Shown here: positions 36,636 through 45,175 of the stretch, piece by piece
How positions within the stretch are numbered: the first letter of the stretch is position 1
Layout: the number at the start of each line of letters is the position of its first letter
Origin: Halobacillus sp. Marseille-P3879
Lineage (GTDB): Bacteria; Bacillota; Bacilli; Bacillales; Halobacillaceae
NCBI RefSeq assembly: GCF_900240285.1
Contig: NZ_OESS01000003.1
Location: forward strand, 62,001-126,000
Direction: 5' to 3'
DNA length: 64,000 nucleotides
Program-made: the position numbers and the translations under genes
The notes under the pieces: generated by a model
Databases searched by the model: none
What the model was told of the DNA's origin: nothing
What the model saw: the letters and a program-made list of their open reading frames with translations, nothing else

Positions 36636-37604
36636 ATGCGACAAATTACAGAAGAAGAAGTACAAAATATACTTAATATGGAATTGGTTCTCCCTGTTAT
36701 CAAGGAGGCTTATGAAGATTGTGTTGAAGGGAATATTTATGCAGGAAACCGTATTTTTATGCCTATTCGAGGAGAAAAAAATGTCGGACAATGGCTAGTC
36801 GCTAATTGTACGAACAAACCATTCTTCGGTTCAAAATTCTCATCTGTTTTCCCAGGAAATAAAAAAAAAGGTATGCCTAGTACAATCTCTAAAATCAGTT
36901 TATATTCAGCTGATACTGGCGAACTTCAAGCACTGATTGATGCGAACTATCTGACTGCTATCAAAACAGGCAGCAGTGCAGCAATGGCTACTGACTTAAT
37001 GGCAAGAAAAGATGCCAACAAACTAGGAATTATCGGCTCAGGACTCCAAGCGTTTTCTCAAGTATTGGCCATCCAAGAAATTCGGCCTATTGAGGTACTT
37101 TACGTGTATGATATTGATCCTGGACGAGTAGAAAAATTTATTGAAAGAATTGAAAAAGTCAAAAATCGGCCATATAAAATTATTGCGGCTAAAATGGCAG
37201 ACGAGTGCGTGTCATCCTCTGATATTATCTGTACTTGTACTACCTCACTTACTCCTGTTTTTAAAGGGAGTTCAGTGAAACCTGGTACACATATCAACGC
37301 GATTGGTTCTTTTACCTCTTTTATGCAGGAAATTGATACAGAAACAGTACTGAAATCGGATAAAGTAATCACGGAACACGTTGAAGGTTTATGGGAAGCC
37401 GCCGGTGATATTTTGATTCCATTCGAACAGGGGAAGATTACTAAAGACAAAGTGTCAGGTACGGTGGGAGATGTGCTAACTGAAAAAATTCCAAAAAGAG
37501 AAAATGAGCAAGAAATCACGCTCTATGAAAGCGTCGGATCCGGTGTCTTAGATATCGCACTTTCTATTGCTGTTTACAATAAATTAGGGAAAGATGTGAA
37601 ATAA
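36636..37604 (+). CDS. Ornithine cyclodeaminase/mu-crystallin family protein (possible pyrroline-2-carboxylate reductase)
   Basis: NAD(P)-binding protein of 322 residues. Visible: substrate region with Arg39 and GSKFSSVFPGN, helix TAIKTGSSAAMATDLMAR, Rossmann motif GIIGSGLQAFSQ, YDIDPGR and the C-terminal ITLYESVGSGVLDIALS. Family members include ornithine cyclodeaminase, ketimine reductase and the pyrroline-2-carboxylate reductase of hydroxyproline pathways; the epimerase gene just upstream favours the last. GGAGG lies before the ATG. Activity cannot be decided from sequence alone. Confidence 0.85.
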   Translation: MRQITEEEVQNILNMELVLPVIKEAYEDCVEGNIYAGNRIFMPIRGEKNVGQWLVANCTNKPFFGSKFSSVFPGNKKKGMPSTISKISLYSADTGELQALIDANYLTAIKTGSSAAMATDLMARKDANKLGIIGSGLQAFSQVLAIQEIRPIEVLYVYDIDPGRVEKFIERIEKVKNRPYKIIAAKMADECVSSSDIICTCTTSLTPVFKGSSVKPGTHINAIGSFTSFMQEIDTETVLKSDKVITEHVEGLWEAAGDILIPFEQGKITKDKVSGTVGDVLTEKIPKRENEQEITLYESVGSGVLDIALSIAVYNKLGKDVK

Positions 37605-37751
37605 ACTATTATTAAAGTATTTATTCAGAAAGGGGCATTGTAACGTGACAGCGTGACGGGGAGTAAGATCTAGACAATTGCACCAATAGCCAAAGTCCAT
37701 AAAACAAGGGTTTATCAATTTTGCCTTAGGTCAAGTACTTACACCAAAGGT

Positions 37752-37793
37752 ATGAATGAGGAATTTGAGTTAGCTCAAAAAAGTAAAATATGA
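37752..37793 (+). pseudogene. 3' end of a lost second putP
   Basis: MNEEFELAQKSKI followed by a stop matches the putP C-terminus MNEEFELAHQSNI. The preceding bases are loosely alignable to putP for a few codons and then diverge. It marks the end of a deleted symporter gene. Confidence 0.65.
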
Positions 37794-37811
37794 TTGAGGA
37801 GTGAGAGGTTA

Positions 37812-37934
37812 ATGTGGATTATCACTACTTTTTCTAAAGAAGATATAAGGATGTATGAATTTCAAACCAAAAAGGAAGCAGTTAATTTTATGAAAACAAT
37901 TAAGGTACGAAAAGTGTTAACGTATATTGAATAA
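37812..37934 (+). CDS. Small hypothetical protein found after a symporter end
   Basis: A 40-codon frame: MWIITTFSKEDIRMYEFQTK then a Lys-rich end. GAGGAGTGAGAGG lies just before the ATG. Short proteins starting MW(I/T), followed by a hydrophobic strand and a MxEF segment, occur in Bacillaceae; I recall the type but no function. A decayed second copy follows the intact putP at 35213-35283, so symporter end and small gene were duplicated together. Confidence 0.55.
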   Translation: MWIITTFSKEDIRMYEFQTKKEAVNFMKTIKVRKVLTYIE

Positions 37935-38114
37935 TTCAAGTCCCTAATTGTATTAGAAACATAGTTTTCAATACAGAATTGACCTCAAGGTAAATAATGA
38001 GTGATAAAGAAATGATTGTATTTAGCATCTAGTATTCTATAGATTCAATAGCTTTTCACATTAAATACAGAGTTTTATTAAATAGTATCAAGCTTATAAT
38101 TAGGAGGAAAAAAT

Positions 38115-39239
38115 ATGACTAACCAACAAGTAGAATTTTTATTCTTAAGTGAGGAAGACATTGTAGAAGCTGGTGCGCTGAACATGGATCACTGCGTGGA
38201 GACTATTGATGAAACATTTAAATTACTTGGTAAGGGTGATTATGTAATGGGGGGGCCAAGAGGGGATGATCATGGAATAATGTTATGGTTCCCTAAAAAT
38301 ACTCAATTCCCTAATATGCCTCTTAAAGGGCCAGACCGTCGTTTCATGTCTCTTATTTCTTATCTTGGTGGAAACTTTAACATCTGTGGGGAAAAGTGGT
38401 ATGGATCTAATATAGAAAACCAAAAGAAGGGGTTGCCACGTTCTATTCACACCATAACATTAAATGATGCTGATACTGGTGCTCCTCTTGCATTAATGTC
38501 CGGAAACTTGATTAGTGCCATGCGTACAGGGGCGGTTCCGGGAGTTGCTACAAAATACCTGGCTTCCAAAAATGCAAAAGTAGTAGGAGCTATTGGAGGA
38601 GGGGTTATAAATAGAGCTTGTATAGAAGCTATTATCACTTCACACCCAGCTACTGAAAAAATAACGTTGTTTGATATTAACCTTGAAAAAGGCAAAGAAA
38701 TTGCAAATCAATTAACCAAAGAATTGGGAGTTGAAACAGTAGCGGCTGAAAGCATGCAAGAATGTGTTGAGGAATCAGATATTTTAACTGTAGCTACTTC
38801 TGGTCACCAAAAACCTCGTATTGAAAAAGAGTGGATAAAAGAGGGAGCGTTAATCACTCTTACAGGAGCTGTAGACTTTCCTGATGAAATTTTGACTGAA
38901 AATACAATTGTTGCAGATTTATGGGGAATGCATCAAGGATGGTTGCGAGATGGATTAGAACACGAAGAAGGAATAGATAGTATCTTGGATTGGGCAATGT
39001 CAGGACAATTATTGAAACTAGTGCAAAATAATAAATTAAATGAGCAAAAAGTAAAGGATCTGGGCAATATTGCTCTAGGAGAAATAAAAGGAAGAGACTC
39101 AGAAAAAGATATCATTATTTTTGTAACCGGGGGACTTCCTGTTGAGGATGCTGCATGGGGGTATAAAGTTTACCAAAATGCTAAAGAAAAAGAAATTGGC
39201 CAAAAATTAAAATTATGGGATACTCCACACTGGGCTTAG
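38115..39239 (+). CDS. Ornithine cyclodeaminase family protein, tyramine-oxidase-subunit-B-like
   Basis: A longer family member (374 residues) with extra loops: GDDHGIMLWFPKNTQFPNMP near residues 55-74 and a C-terminal extension ending LWDTPHWA. The core is present: SAMRTGAVPGVATKYLAS, the nucleotide motif AIGGGVINRA, FDINLEKG and the C-terminal FVTGGLPVEDAAWGY. This long form resembles proteins annotated as tyramine oxidase subunit B. GGAGG lies seven bases before the ATG, and a terminator follows. Its substrate is unknown; a cyclic imine is likely. Confidence 0.82.
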   Translation: MTNQQVEFLFLSEEDIVEAGALNMDHCVETIDETFKLLGKGDYVMGGPRGDDHGIMLWFPKNTQFPNMPLKGPDRRFMSLISYLGGNFNICGEKWYGSNIENQKKGLPRSIHTITLNDADTGAPLALMSGNLISAMRTGAVPGVATKYLASKNAKVVGAIGGGVINRACIEAIITSHPATEKITLFDINLEKGKEIANQLTKELGVETVAAESMQECVEESDILTVATSGHQKPRIEKEWIKEGALITLTGAVDFPDEILTENTIVADLWGMHQGWLRDGLEHEEGIDSILDWAMSGQLLKLVQNNKLNEQKVKDLGNIALGEIKGRDSEKDIIIFVTGGLPVEDAAWGYKVYQNAKEKEIGQKLKLWDTPHWA

Positions 39240-39314
39240 GGAAATAATTATTACTTAAGAGTTAACTGGAACAGGTAATCTCTAGCTACTATAGTGATAT
39301 ATAAAAGCTATATA

Positions 39315-39348
39315 CGACCATCTTGTCAAGCGAGGTGGTCGCATTATT
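39315..39348 (+). terminator. Terminator after the long cyclodeaminase-family gene
   Basis: CGACCATCTTG pairs with CGAGGTGGTCG (G-T pairs included) around a 5-base loop; an A/T-rich tail follows. Confidence 0.65.
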
Positions 39349-39652
39349 TCCTCTAGGGGAAATTTTCATTAATTCTACACAATGGAATTGAATATTTTTA
39401 CTAGATTATGAATTGATAGAAGAGGTTTTTTATCTATCTAACAATAGTTTCCACTCATACCATACATCCCTTTCCCTTCTTCAAATAGGTACTCTTTCAT
39501 GGTGGAGACGGATGGATAGCCAAGATAACAAGTGGTTGGTAGGTAGCTCAATCAGTGATAATCACTTGGTACTTTTCCTCATCCTTTGTAGTCATCAATG
39601 CCAATGACTTGTTGTAATTGTGAGACTGCTACCTCATCTAACCTACGCTTAA

Positions 39653-39925
39653 TGACATTGCCATACTCTTACTCATCTATGACTGTATCTATATACTCAT
39701 GGAAACATACTAAAAACTACCAGAAATAAAAATATACATTAAATTGAACACTATTCCTCTTTATTCACTTAGATGAAGACATGGGCGGCATGATGTGATA
39801 GCGCCCAAAACCCTTTCAAAATAGGATTTGAGAACAATTTGACTGGATTTTGGCTGGTTTTAAAAATCGTTTACTAAATCTAGGATCCCCTCAAGAGTTT
39901 ATAAACTCTTAGGGGTATTTTCTTT
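39653..39925 (+). repeat. Dispersed element, copy C
   Basis: The core box ATGGGCGGCATGATG (39781-39795) is followed by TGA. TTTGACTGGATTT lies at 39838, and a terminator (CCCCTCAAGAGTTTATAAAC and complement) at 39887-39915. The 5' direct repeat is degraded (TGACATTG at 39653, TGACTGTAT at 39679). Confidence 0.65.
39887..39925 (+). terminator. Terminator closing element copy C
   Basis: CCCCT and AAGAGTTT pair with AAACTCTT and AGGGG with a single bulged C, followed by TATTTTCTTT. Confidence 0.75.
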
Positions 39926-40192
39926 CAATAGGTGATTGGTCCTTTCCCTTTGGAAGAAGTTAAGCTATAAGCGATCAATTTTCCTCTGTTACAAATTCCA
40001 GGTAAGTTTTCTCGCACCATTCTTGTTCCAAGGCTTGAATCTTTCCTTCTAAATCTTGGTCACTTGTTGTGCCCCTCGCACACCCAATTTACATAGGGTT
40101 ACGCTTGATAATTACCATTTCTTTATTCTTAAGGTATTTTGATGAGTAACAGCCTATTCCTTGATTGCTGGTAATATTAATCCCAGCTTTTA

Positions 40193-40738
40193 TTAGCTAG
40201 AGTTAGTAGTACTAACAAATAAAAACTTAATAGGGTTTTCCGTTTTATTGAACCAATTGTGAGGTTTACTTGAATCTAAGTGAATACTGTCTCCAGAATA
40301 AAGATCATACTCGTTCTCATTCAAAATAATAGTTAATGTCCCATCTATAACATAAATAAACTCTTGACCTTCGTGTGAAAAGGGGATTCCTCTTTTATCA
40401 CCTGGCAGTAAGGTGACTAAGACCGGGACAAATAAAGGATCAGAAACATTCCCGGAAAGGTCAGAATAAGTAAAAGATTGTTTTTGTATGGTTTGTTCTT
40501 CACTTGCTCTTCTTATCATGCCTTCGTCAACTTGTATATTATCTGGGAAAAAATAGCTCGGACTCACTTCAAGAGCTTCTGAAATCTTTCTTAAAGATAA
40601 TAATGTTATGGAACAAAGTGAACGTTCCACTTGTGATAAAAAACTTATAGAGAGATTTGTTTTTTTCGAAACTTCTTTTAGTGTCATTTTTCTTTCTTTT
40701 CGTAGGCTTTTAATTAAACTTCCTATCTCTTCATTCAT
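40193..40738 (-). CDS. XRE-family regulator with cupin domain
   Basis: HTH-cupin regulator of 181 residues. The N-terminal XRE helix-turn-helix (about 6-60: LRKERKMTLKEVSKKTNLSI then FLSQVERS) joins a C-terminal cupin (FSHEGQEFIYVIDGTLTIIL, YSGDSIHLDSSKPHNW, with metal/ligand His residues). Such proteins often control catabolic operons for amines and amino acids and may sense the substrate through the cupin. GAGGTG lies five bases before the ATG. Divergent from the dehydrogenase operon; two matching operators lie between them. Confidence 0.92.
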   Translation of the reverse strand: MNEEIGSLIKSLRKERKMTLKEVSKKTNLSISFLSQVERSLCSITLLSLRKISEALEVSPSYFFPDNIQVDEGMIRRASEEQTIQKQSFTYSDLSGNVSDPLFVPVLVTLLPGDKRGIPFSHEGQEFIYVIDGTLTIILNENEYDLYSGDSIHLDSSKPHNWFNKTENPIKFLFVSTTNSS

Positions 40739-40951
40739 GAGTACACCTCAAAATCAGTATATATTCGATCAGTCTTAGAGTTGTTAGTTAAATCAAATTA
40801 TATAGGAATACAGATTCAATTAAAACACGAGGGTGTAAAGGTTACAATGAAGGTCGGGGAATAATACAACATATCTAATAAAGGAACCTTTGCCTTTCTA
40901 GCACCGTAAAAGGGCATAAGTGTTTGAATTTTAAGAAAACATAAAGTATAA

Positions 40952-41049
40952 TTTCAGTGAGACTTAAATTTTCCCTGATAGCTATTAAAAAAATTGAATT
41001 AATAAAAGGGTATATATTTTTTTATTCAATAATTTAAGTGACACTGAAA
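40952..41049 (+). promoter_or_regulatory. Paired 17-bp operators between the XRE-cupin gene and the dehydrogenase operon
   Basis: TTTCAGTGAGACTTAAA (40952-40968) and TTTAAGTGACACTGAAA (41033-41049) are each dyad-symmetric around AGTG-A-CACT, and are near-inverted copies of one another extending to 21 bases. The centres are 81 bp apart. Probably bound by the divergent XRE-cupin regulator, with looping possible. Confidence 0.65.
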
Positions 41050-41050
41050 T

Positions 41051-41065
41051 TTGGTAGCGCTTACG
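41051..41065 (+). promoter_or_regulatory. Weak cre-like site before the dehydrogenase operon
   Basis: TTGGTAGCGCTTACG matches the cre consensus except at positions 5 and 15. It lies next to the second operator. Confidence 0.4.
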
Positions 41066-41167
41066 GATAACTATTTTAATCTCTCTTTCTCTTATAGAAT
41101 TCTGCAGTAAGATTAATAATCTTTTTGTAGATACTTTACTTAAACGTAAACTGATGGAGGCTTAATA

Positions 41168-41440
41168 ATGAATAAGGATGAATTGATCATATGTAGGTGC
41201 GAAGAAGTGAATTATCAAACTTTAAGAGATACAGCTCACAAATACCAGTGTACTTCCAGAGAGTTGAAACTAAGAACTCGGGCAGGCATGGGCTACTGTG
41301 GGGGGAGATCATGCCGCTTAATGGTGGATAAAATTGCGAATTCAAATGAAGGTGAGCAAGATCTCACGTATATATCGCTGAAATATCAACCACCTGTTCG
41401 ACCAATTAAGTTTGAAGATTTAGGGGGGGATAAGAATTGA
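41168..41440 (+). CDS. BFD-like (2Fe-2S) subunit of a D-hydroxyproline-type dehydrogenase
   Basis: A 90-residue iron-sulfur protein of the BFD-like fold: Cys-x-Cys in IICRCEEV, then YCGGRSC supplying the other two cluster ligands. Small BFD-like subunits occur with HcnABC-type and D-hydroxyproline dehydrogenases, carrying electrons between flavins. GGAGG lies seven bases before the ATG. Its stop overlaps the TTG start of the next gene (TTGA). Confidence 0.85.
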   Translation: MNKDELIICRCEEVNYQTLRDTAHKYQCTSRELKLRTRAGMGYCGGRSCRLMVDKIANSNEGEQDLTYISLKYQPPVRPIKFEDLGGDKN

Positions 41441-41784
41441 CGCGAAGAATCTTAGACCACCCTATACTGGGAAAAATGGAAGACTTAGATGACTCTAATT
41501 ATGTATCTTTTCAATTTAATGAAGTAATTTACCAAGGAATAGAGAATGAGTCATTGGCTGCTGCATTGTTAGCTAATGGCATTCGTACGCTACGCTATCA
41601 TGAAGAAAGTGGAAGAGCTAGAGGGATTTATTGTAACATTGGCCATTGCTATGAGTGTAGGGTTACTATAGACGGAAGGCCAGGGGTTAGAGCCTGTTTA
41701 ACGCCTGTTAAGGAAGGGATGGATGTCGTAAGTGGCAAACCTATATCTTCTAATGAAGGAGGGGTGAGCAGTGAGGCTGAATAA
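41437..41784 (+). CDS. HcnA-like (2Fe-2S) ferredoxin subunit
   Basis: A 115-residue ferredoxin-fold subunit related to the N-terminus of sarcosine oxidase alpha and to HcnA. Cluster ligands are in YCNIGHCYECRV and RACLTP (Cys-x4-Cys-x2-Cys and a distant Cys). ESLAAALLANGIRTLRYH is typical of the family. It starts at TTG in a 4-base overlap with the previous gene, indicating translational coupling; the end overlaps the next gene by 14 bases. Confidence 0.88.
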   Translation: MTRRILDHPILGKMEDLDDSNYVSFQFNEVIYQGIENESLAAALLANGIRTLRYHEESGRARGIYCNIGHCYECRVTIDGRPGVRACLTPVKEGMDVVSGKPISSNEGGVSSEAE

Positions 41785-42985
41785 TGCAATCATTATTGGG
41801 GCGGGGCCCGCAGGACTTACCGCAGCTGCGACTTGTGCAGAAAATGGAATGAACGTCCTGGTTATTGACGAGTACATGAGAACGGGTGGCCGGTTACTGG
41901 GACAACTATATGAAGAACCAGATGGTGGTTGGTGGAATGGAATTGAAGAGTCACGGAACCTATATGAAAAAGCCGTTGAACTAGGAGTTGAATTTCACTT
42001 GAATACTCCGGTAAATAATTTGGAAAATGAGGGCGGCGTTTGGACTATTTATACTGAGCAAGAAATTTTTCAAACCGAACATCTATTATTAGCTACTGGA
42101 GCGGCAGAGTCTCCAATTCCTATTCCTGGGTGGACGTTGCCAGGAGTTATGTCGGTGGGGGCAGCTCAAGTGATGACAAATGTTCATCGTGTTCAACCTG
42201 GCGATCGAGGAATTATTATTGGCGTGAATGTCTTGTCTGCTGCAATCGCAATGGAGTTAAGTTTAGCAAATATAGAAGTAGTTTCACTAGCTTTACCAGA
42301 GAAAAACCTTATCACTCAAGAATCCGCGAATCCAAAAGAGGTTATGAAATCTCTGCTGCATGTATCTCATATGGCTCCCTCTAAGTTCGCTCGCTGGGGT
42401 AGTAGACTTATGAAGAACAGTTTTATGCAAACATTAGGAGTTAATTTCTACCCTAAGAGTGGAGTGAAAATGTGGAACATTCCAGTTCAGCTTAGAAAAG
42501 CTGTTACAGAAATTTATGGTGACGATAAAGTAGAAGGAGTCAAACTAGCTACGATTAATGCCAAAGGAGAGATTGTTCCGGGAAGTGAAGAAAATATTAC
42601 TTTAGACTTTGTGTGTATTGCAGGAGGGTTATACCCTCTGGCCGAATTAGCTGCTGTCGCAGGGTGCCCCTTCTATTTGGTAGAAGAATTAGGGGGCTAT
42701 GTTCCATTACATAATGAAAGAATGGAAACCCCTCTGCAAGGGCTTTATGTCGCAGGTAATATTACCGGTATTGAAGGAGCCAAAGTTGCTGCTTCCCAAG
42801 GAAGAACGGCCGGGTTATCAATGGTTTGCCACGCCACGGAAAATCAACTGGAGGATGAGATTAATTACTCTATGGAACAAACTTCTAAAACTAGAGAGGA
42901 AGCTCATATACAATTTCATCCGGAAATAGATAAAGGACGTACAAAGATTTTAAACCAATGGAAATCTTATCATTTGGAAGAGTGA
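41771..42985 (+). CDS. HcnB-like FAD/NAD(P) oxidoreductase subunit
   Basis: A 404-residue pyridine-nucleotide-disulfide-like flavoprotein, the alpha-type subunit of heteromeric amine dehydrogenases. FAD motif AIIIGAGPAGLTAAA, LLATGAAESPIPIPGWTLPG, second motif GIIIGVNVLSAAIAM, LYVAGNITGIEGAKVAASQG near the end. The GTG start has GGAGGGG upstream. The C-terminal tail would carry the BFD-like interaction. It works with the two 2Fe-2S proteins and the next flavoprotein. Confidence 0.88.
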   Translation: MRLNNAIIIGAGPAGLTAAATCAENGMNVLVIDEYMRTGGRLLGQLYEEPDGGWWNGIEESRNLYEKAVELGVEFHLNTPVNNLENEGGVWTIYTEQEIFQTEHLLLATGAAESPIPIPGWTLPGVMSVGAAQVMTNVHRVQPGDRGIIIGVNVLSAAIAMELSLANIEVVSLALPEKNLITQESANPKEVMKSLLHVSHMAPSKFARWGSRLMKNSFMQTLGVNFYPKSGVKMWNIPVQLRKAVTEIYGDDKVEGVKLATINAKGEIVPGSEENITLDFVCIAGGLYPLAELAAVAGCPFYLVEELGGYVPLHNERMETPLQGLYVAGNITGIEGAKVAASQGRTAGLSMVCHATENQLEDEINYSMEQTSKTREEAHIQFHPEIDKGRTKILNQWKSYHLEE

Positions 42986-43022
42986 GTAAATGGGTATTTT
43001 ATAACACCGGGGAGGAATTGAT

Positions 43023-44204
43023 TTGGCAAATAACCGTCATTGTGACGTTATAGTAATCGGAGGCGGTATTGTCGGTTCGGCTATCGCATATTATTGTTCG
43101 AAGTCTGAATTGGATATTACCCTTCTGGAAAAGAAAGAGTTGGCTAGTGGTACGTCTTCTAAATGTGACGGCAATATCTTGGCAGTTGACAAAGATCCAG
43201 GTTTTGATAGTCAGATGTCTTTGAAAAGCCAAAATCTGGTTCATAAATTAAAAGAGGAACTCGAGATTCCGTTTGACTATAGGAATCCTGGCAGTGTTTT
43301 GGTTTGTGAAAACGAATTGGAAATGGAGGCTGCCCAGCGATGGGTTGACCAACAACAAGAAGCGGGGCTGGATTTCAGGATGTTAGACCGCGAGGATTTA
43401 CGTAATGAGTCATCTTATTTAGCTGATGATCTTTTCGGAGGTCTGGAATGCCGAACTGATTCTATAGTAAATCCCTACATGTTGACATATGCAATGGGGC
43501 AAGGCGCAAAAAAATTCGGTGCGAAAATACATACTCATACGGAAGTGAAAAATCTTTATAAAAATCAAAAAAAGATATTTGTTTTAGAAACCAACCACGG
43601 TACTTTCACAGCAAACAAAGTGGTGAATGCATGTGGGGCGTGGGCTCCATATATTGGGGAGATGTTAGACATAAACATTCCCATTAAACCACGAAAAGGG
43701 CATGTCATCGTCGCCTCAAGACAGAAGCCTGTTGCGTCTAGGAATGTCATGGAATTTGGTTATCTTATATCAAAATTTGGAGGAGAGAGGCAGGTAGATC
43801 CAATTACTGAGAAGTATGGAGCTGCTCTAGTGTTTGAACCTACCGAAAGCCAAAATTTTTTAGTAGGAAGTAGTCGTCAATTTAATGGTTATGATACAAA
43901 AGTAGATCATGATGTTGTAAAACACATAGCCAAAAGAGCAGTACGCTTCTTCCCTAAGATAAGAGATATGACAGTAATTAGAACATATGCCGGGCTCCGC
44001 CCTTGGACGATCGATCACCTTCCTATCATCTCACATGTAGAGGAGGCTCCGGGATTCTATATAGCAGCTGGACACGAAGGAGACGGAATTAGTTTAGCTG
44101 CTATCACAGGCAAAGTAATCGAAGAGATGATAAATGGGTTCGAAACCTCTATACCTACTGAACCTCTTCGTTATGATCGTTTTAGTATGGAAGAGAGAGT
44201 ATGA
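43023..44204 (+). CDS. DAAO-family FAD subunit, probable catalytic subunit of D-hydroxyproline dehydrogenase
   Basis: A 393-residue DadA/SoxB/HcnC-like flavoenzyme. FAD motif VIVIGGGIVGSAIAYYCS, LEKKELASGTSSKCDGNI, VNACGAWAPYIGEML, and the C-terminal TYAGLRPWTIDHLPII and AGHEGDGISLAAITGK, the flavin contact. It removes hydrogen from a secondary amino acid; with the epimerase and deaminase in the block, cis-4-hydroxy-D-proline is the best substrate guess. Starts at TTG with GGGGAGG upstream. Last intact member of the four-subunit operon. Confidence 0.9.
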   Translation: MANNRHCDVIVIGGGIVGSAIAYYCSKSELDITLLEKKELASGTSSKCDGNILAVDKDPGFDSQMSLKSQNLVHKLKEELEIPFDYRNPGSVLVCENELEMEAAQRWVDQQQEAGLDFRMLDREDLRNESSYLADDLFGGLECRTDSIVNPYMLTYAMGQGAKKFGAKIHTHTEVKNLYKNQKKIFVLETNHGTFTANKVVNACGAWAPYIGEMLDINIPIKPRKGHVIVASRQKPVASRNVMEFGYLISKFGGERQVDPITEKYGAALVFEPTESQNFLVGSSRQFNGYDTKVDHDVVKHIAKRAVRFFPKIRDMTVIRTYAGLRPWTIDHLPIISHVEEAPGFYIAAGHEGDGISLAAITGKVIEEMINGFETSIPTEPLRYDRFSMEERV

Positions 44205-44276
44205 CTACATTCATTCCTATGAAGGAAGAGTTTTCTTTACATTGTTGTAACTGTAGATCTTATTTGACATGAGAGG

Positions 44277-45032
44277 ATGATGGTACAAGTGTTAATTTTA
44301 AATGCTGAAGAACAGAAGAAACTTATAGATATGAATGAGGTGATTGATTACGTAGCTGTTGCATTAAAAGAGTTTTCATCAGGGCGAACAGTAACTCCTA
44401 TACGTGCTGCTTTGCCGTTTCGGAAAGGAGAGAACACATCCCTTGTTATGCCTTCGGTAGCTGAAGAACTTGAAAGCGTAGGGTTAAAAGTCGTAACTGT
44501 AGCTCCTAATAACAAAAAAATAGGTAAGAAAACGATTAATGGAGTTGTGATGCTTTCTGACTTTGAAACGGGGGAGCCTATTTCTTTATTAGAAGGATCC
44601 CATTTAACAATGGTTAGAACTGGTGCTTTATCAGGGGTAGCTACCAAATATTTATCTCGTGAAGACTCCAAGAAACTATGTGTTATTGGTACGGGGGAGC
44701 AAGCGAAAGGCCTCGTTGCTTCTGTATTGGCTGTACGTGAGATAGAGGAAGTTTTGCTATACAACCTGTTAGCACCCATTCAAGAAGGTGTTTTTAATTC
44801 AGAGGACATTTACGGAGAACTAGGAAGAATAGTCAATGGTGAATTGAAAGGAAGAAATAGTGATCAAGAGATTACGGTATTTGAATCGGTAGGGGTAGCC
44901 GTGTCTGCAGACAAGGTGGTAGTGGAAGCGATAGAAGCTGCTTTAGAAGAAACGGTGGTTGACATCATCGTAGCCCAATACATTTATGACAAAGCTTTAA
45001 AGAATAATGTAGGTACAACAATTCAGCTTTAA
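44277..45032 (+). CDS. Ornithine cyclodeaminase family protein with internal deletion
   Basis: Family features are present at both ends: SLLEGSHLTMVRTGALSGVATKYLS and the nucleotide motif CVIGTGEQAKGL, then VNGELKGRNSDQEITVFESV and VVDIIVAQYIYDKAL. The protein is only 251 residues against about 325. Right after REIEEVLLYN it jumps to LAPIQEGVF, skipping roughly 80 residues that hold the rest of the Rossmann domain. About 17 residues (SADKVVVEAIEAALEET) look inserted between ESVGVA and VVDII. The frame is intact. Probably non-functional. The start may be ATG 44277, 44280 or GTG 44289. Confidence 0.7.
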   Translation: MMVQVLILNAEEQKKLIDMNEVIDYVAVALKEFSSGRTVTPIRAALPFRKGENTSLVMPSVAEELESVGLKVVTVAPNNKKIGKKTINGVVMLSDFETGEPISLLEGSHLTMVRTGALSGVATKYLSREDSKKLCVIGTGEQAKGLVASVLAVREIEEVLLYNLLAPIQEGVFNSEDIYGELGRIVNGELKGRNSDQEITVFESVGVAVSADKVVVEAIEAALEETVVDIIVAQYIYDKALKNNVGTTIQL

Positions 45033-45116
45033 ATTCGATACTAAAAATGATAAGTCAAGAAAATCATTCAAAAGGAGGGGTGTTTTTTCTATCATCCTCT
45101 CCATATTCACCCGAGA

Positions 45117-45131
45117 ATGTAAGCGGTTTAA
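45117..45131 (+). promoter_or_regulatory. CcpA cre-like site upstream of brnQ
   Basis: ATGTAAGCGGTTTAA matches the cre consensus except at position 14. It lies 45 bases before the original brnQ ribosome site. Confidence 0.5.
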
Positions 45132-45175
45132 GTATGGAGTATTAGATATAAAAAATATGAAAAGAGGGAGGAATT

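Larger units (their letters stand above)
37605..38114. other. Spacer with putP tail fragment and small gene
   Basis: About 500 bases holding a putP-like 3' end (37752-37793) and a 40-codon gene (37812-37934). Nothing else is supported. Confidence 0.5.

Noticed and set aside
39413-39607. 64-codon plus-strand frame
   Set aside because: No ribosome site and no coherent protein features; AT-rich spacer.
39975-40192. Minus-strand relic (KAGINITSNQGIGCYSSKYL ... EQEWCEKTYLEF) downstream of the XRE-cupin gene
   Set aside because: It is protein-like in part but broken and not recognised; too weak to list.
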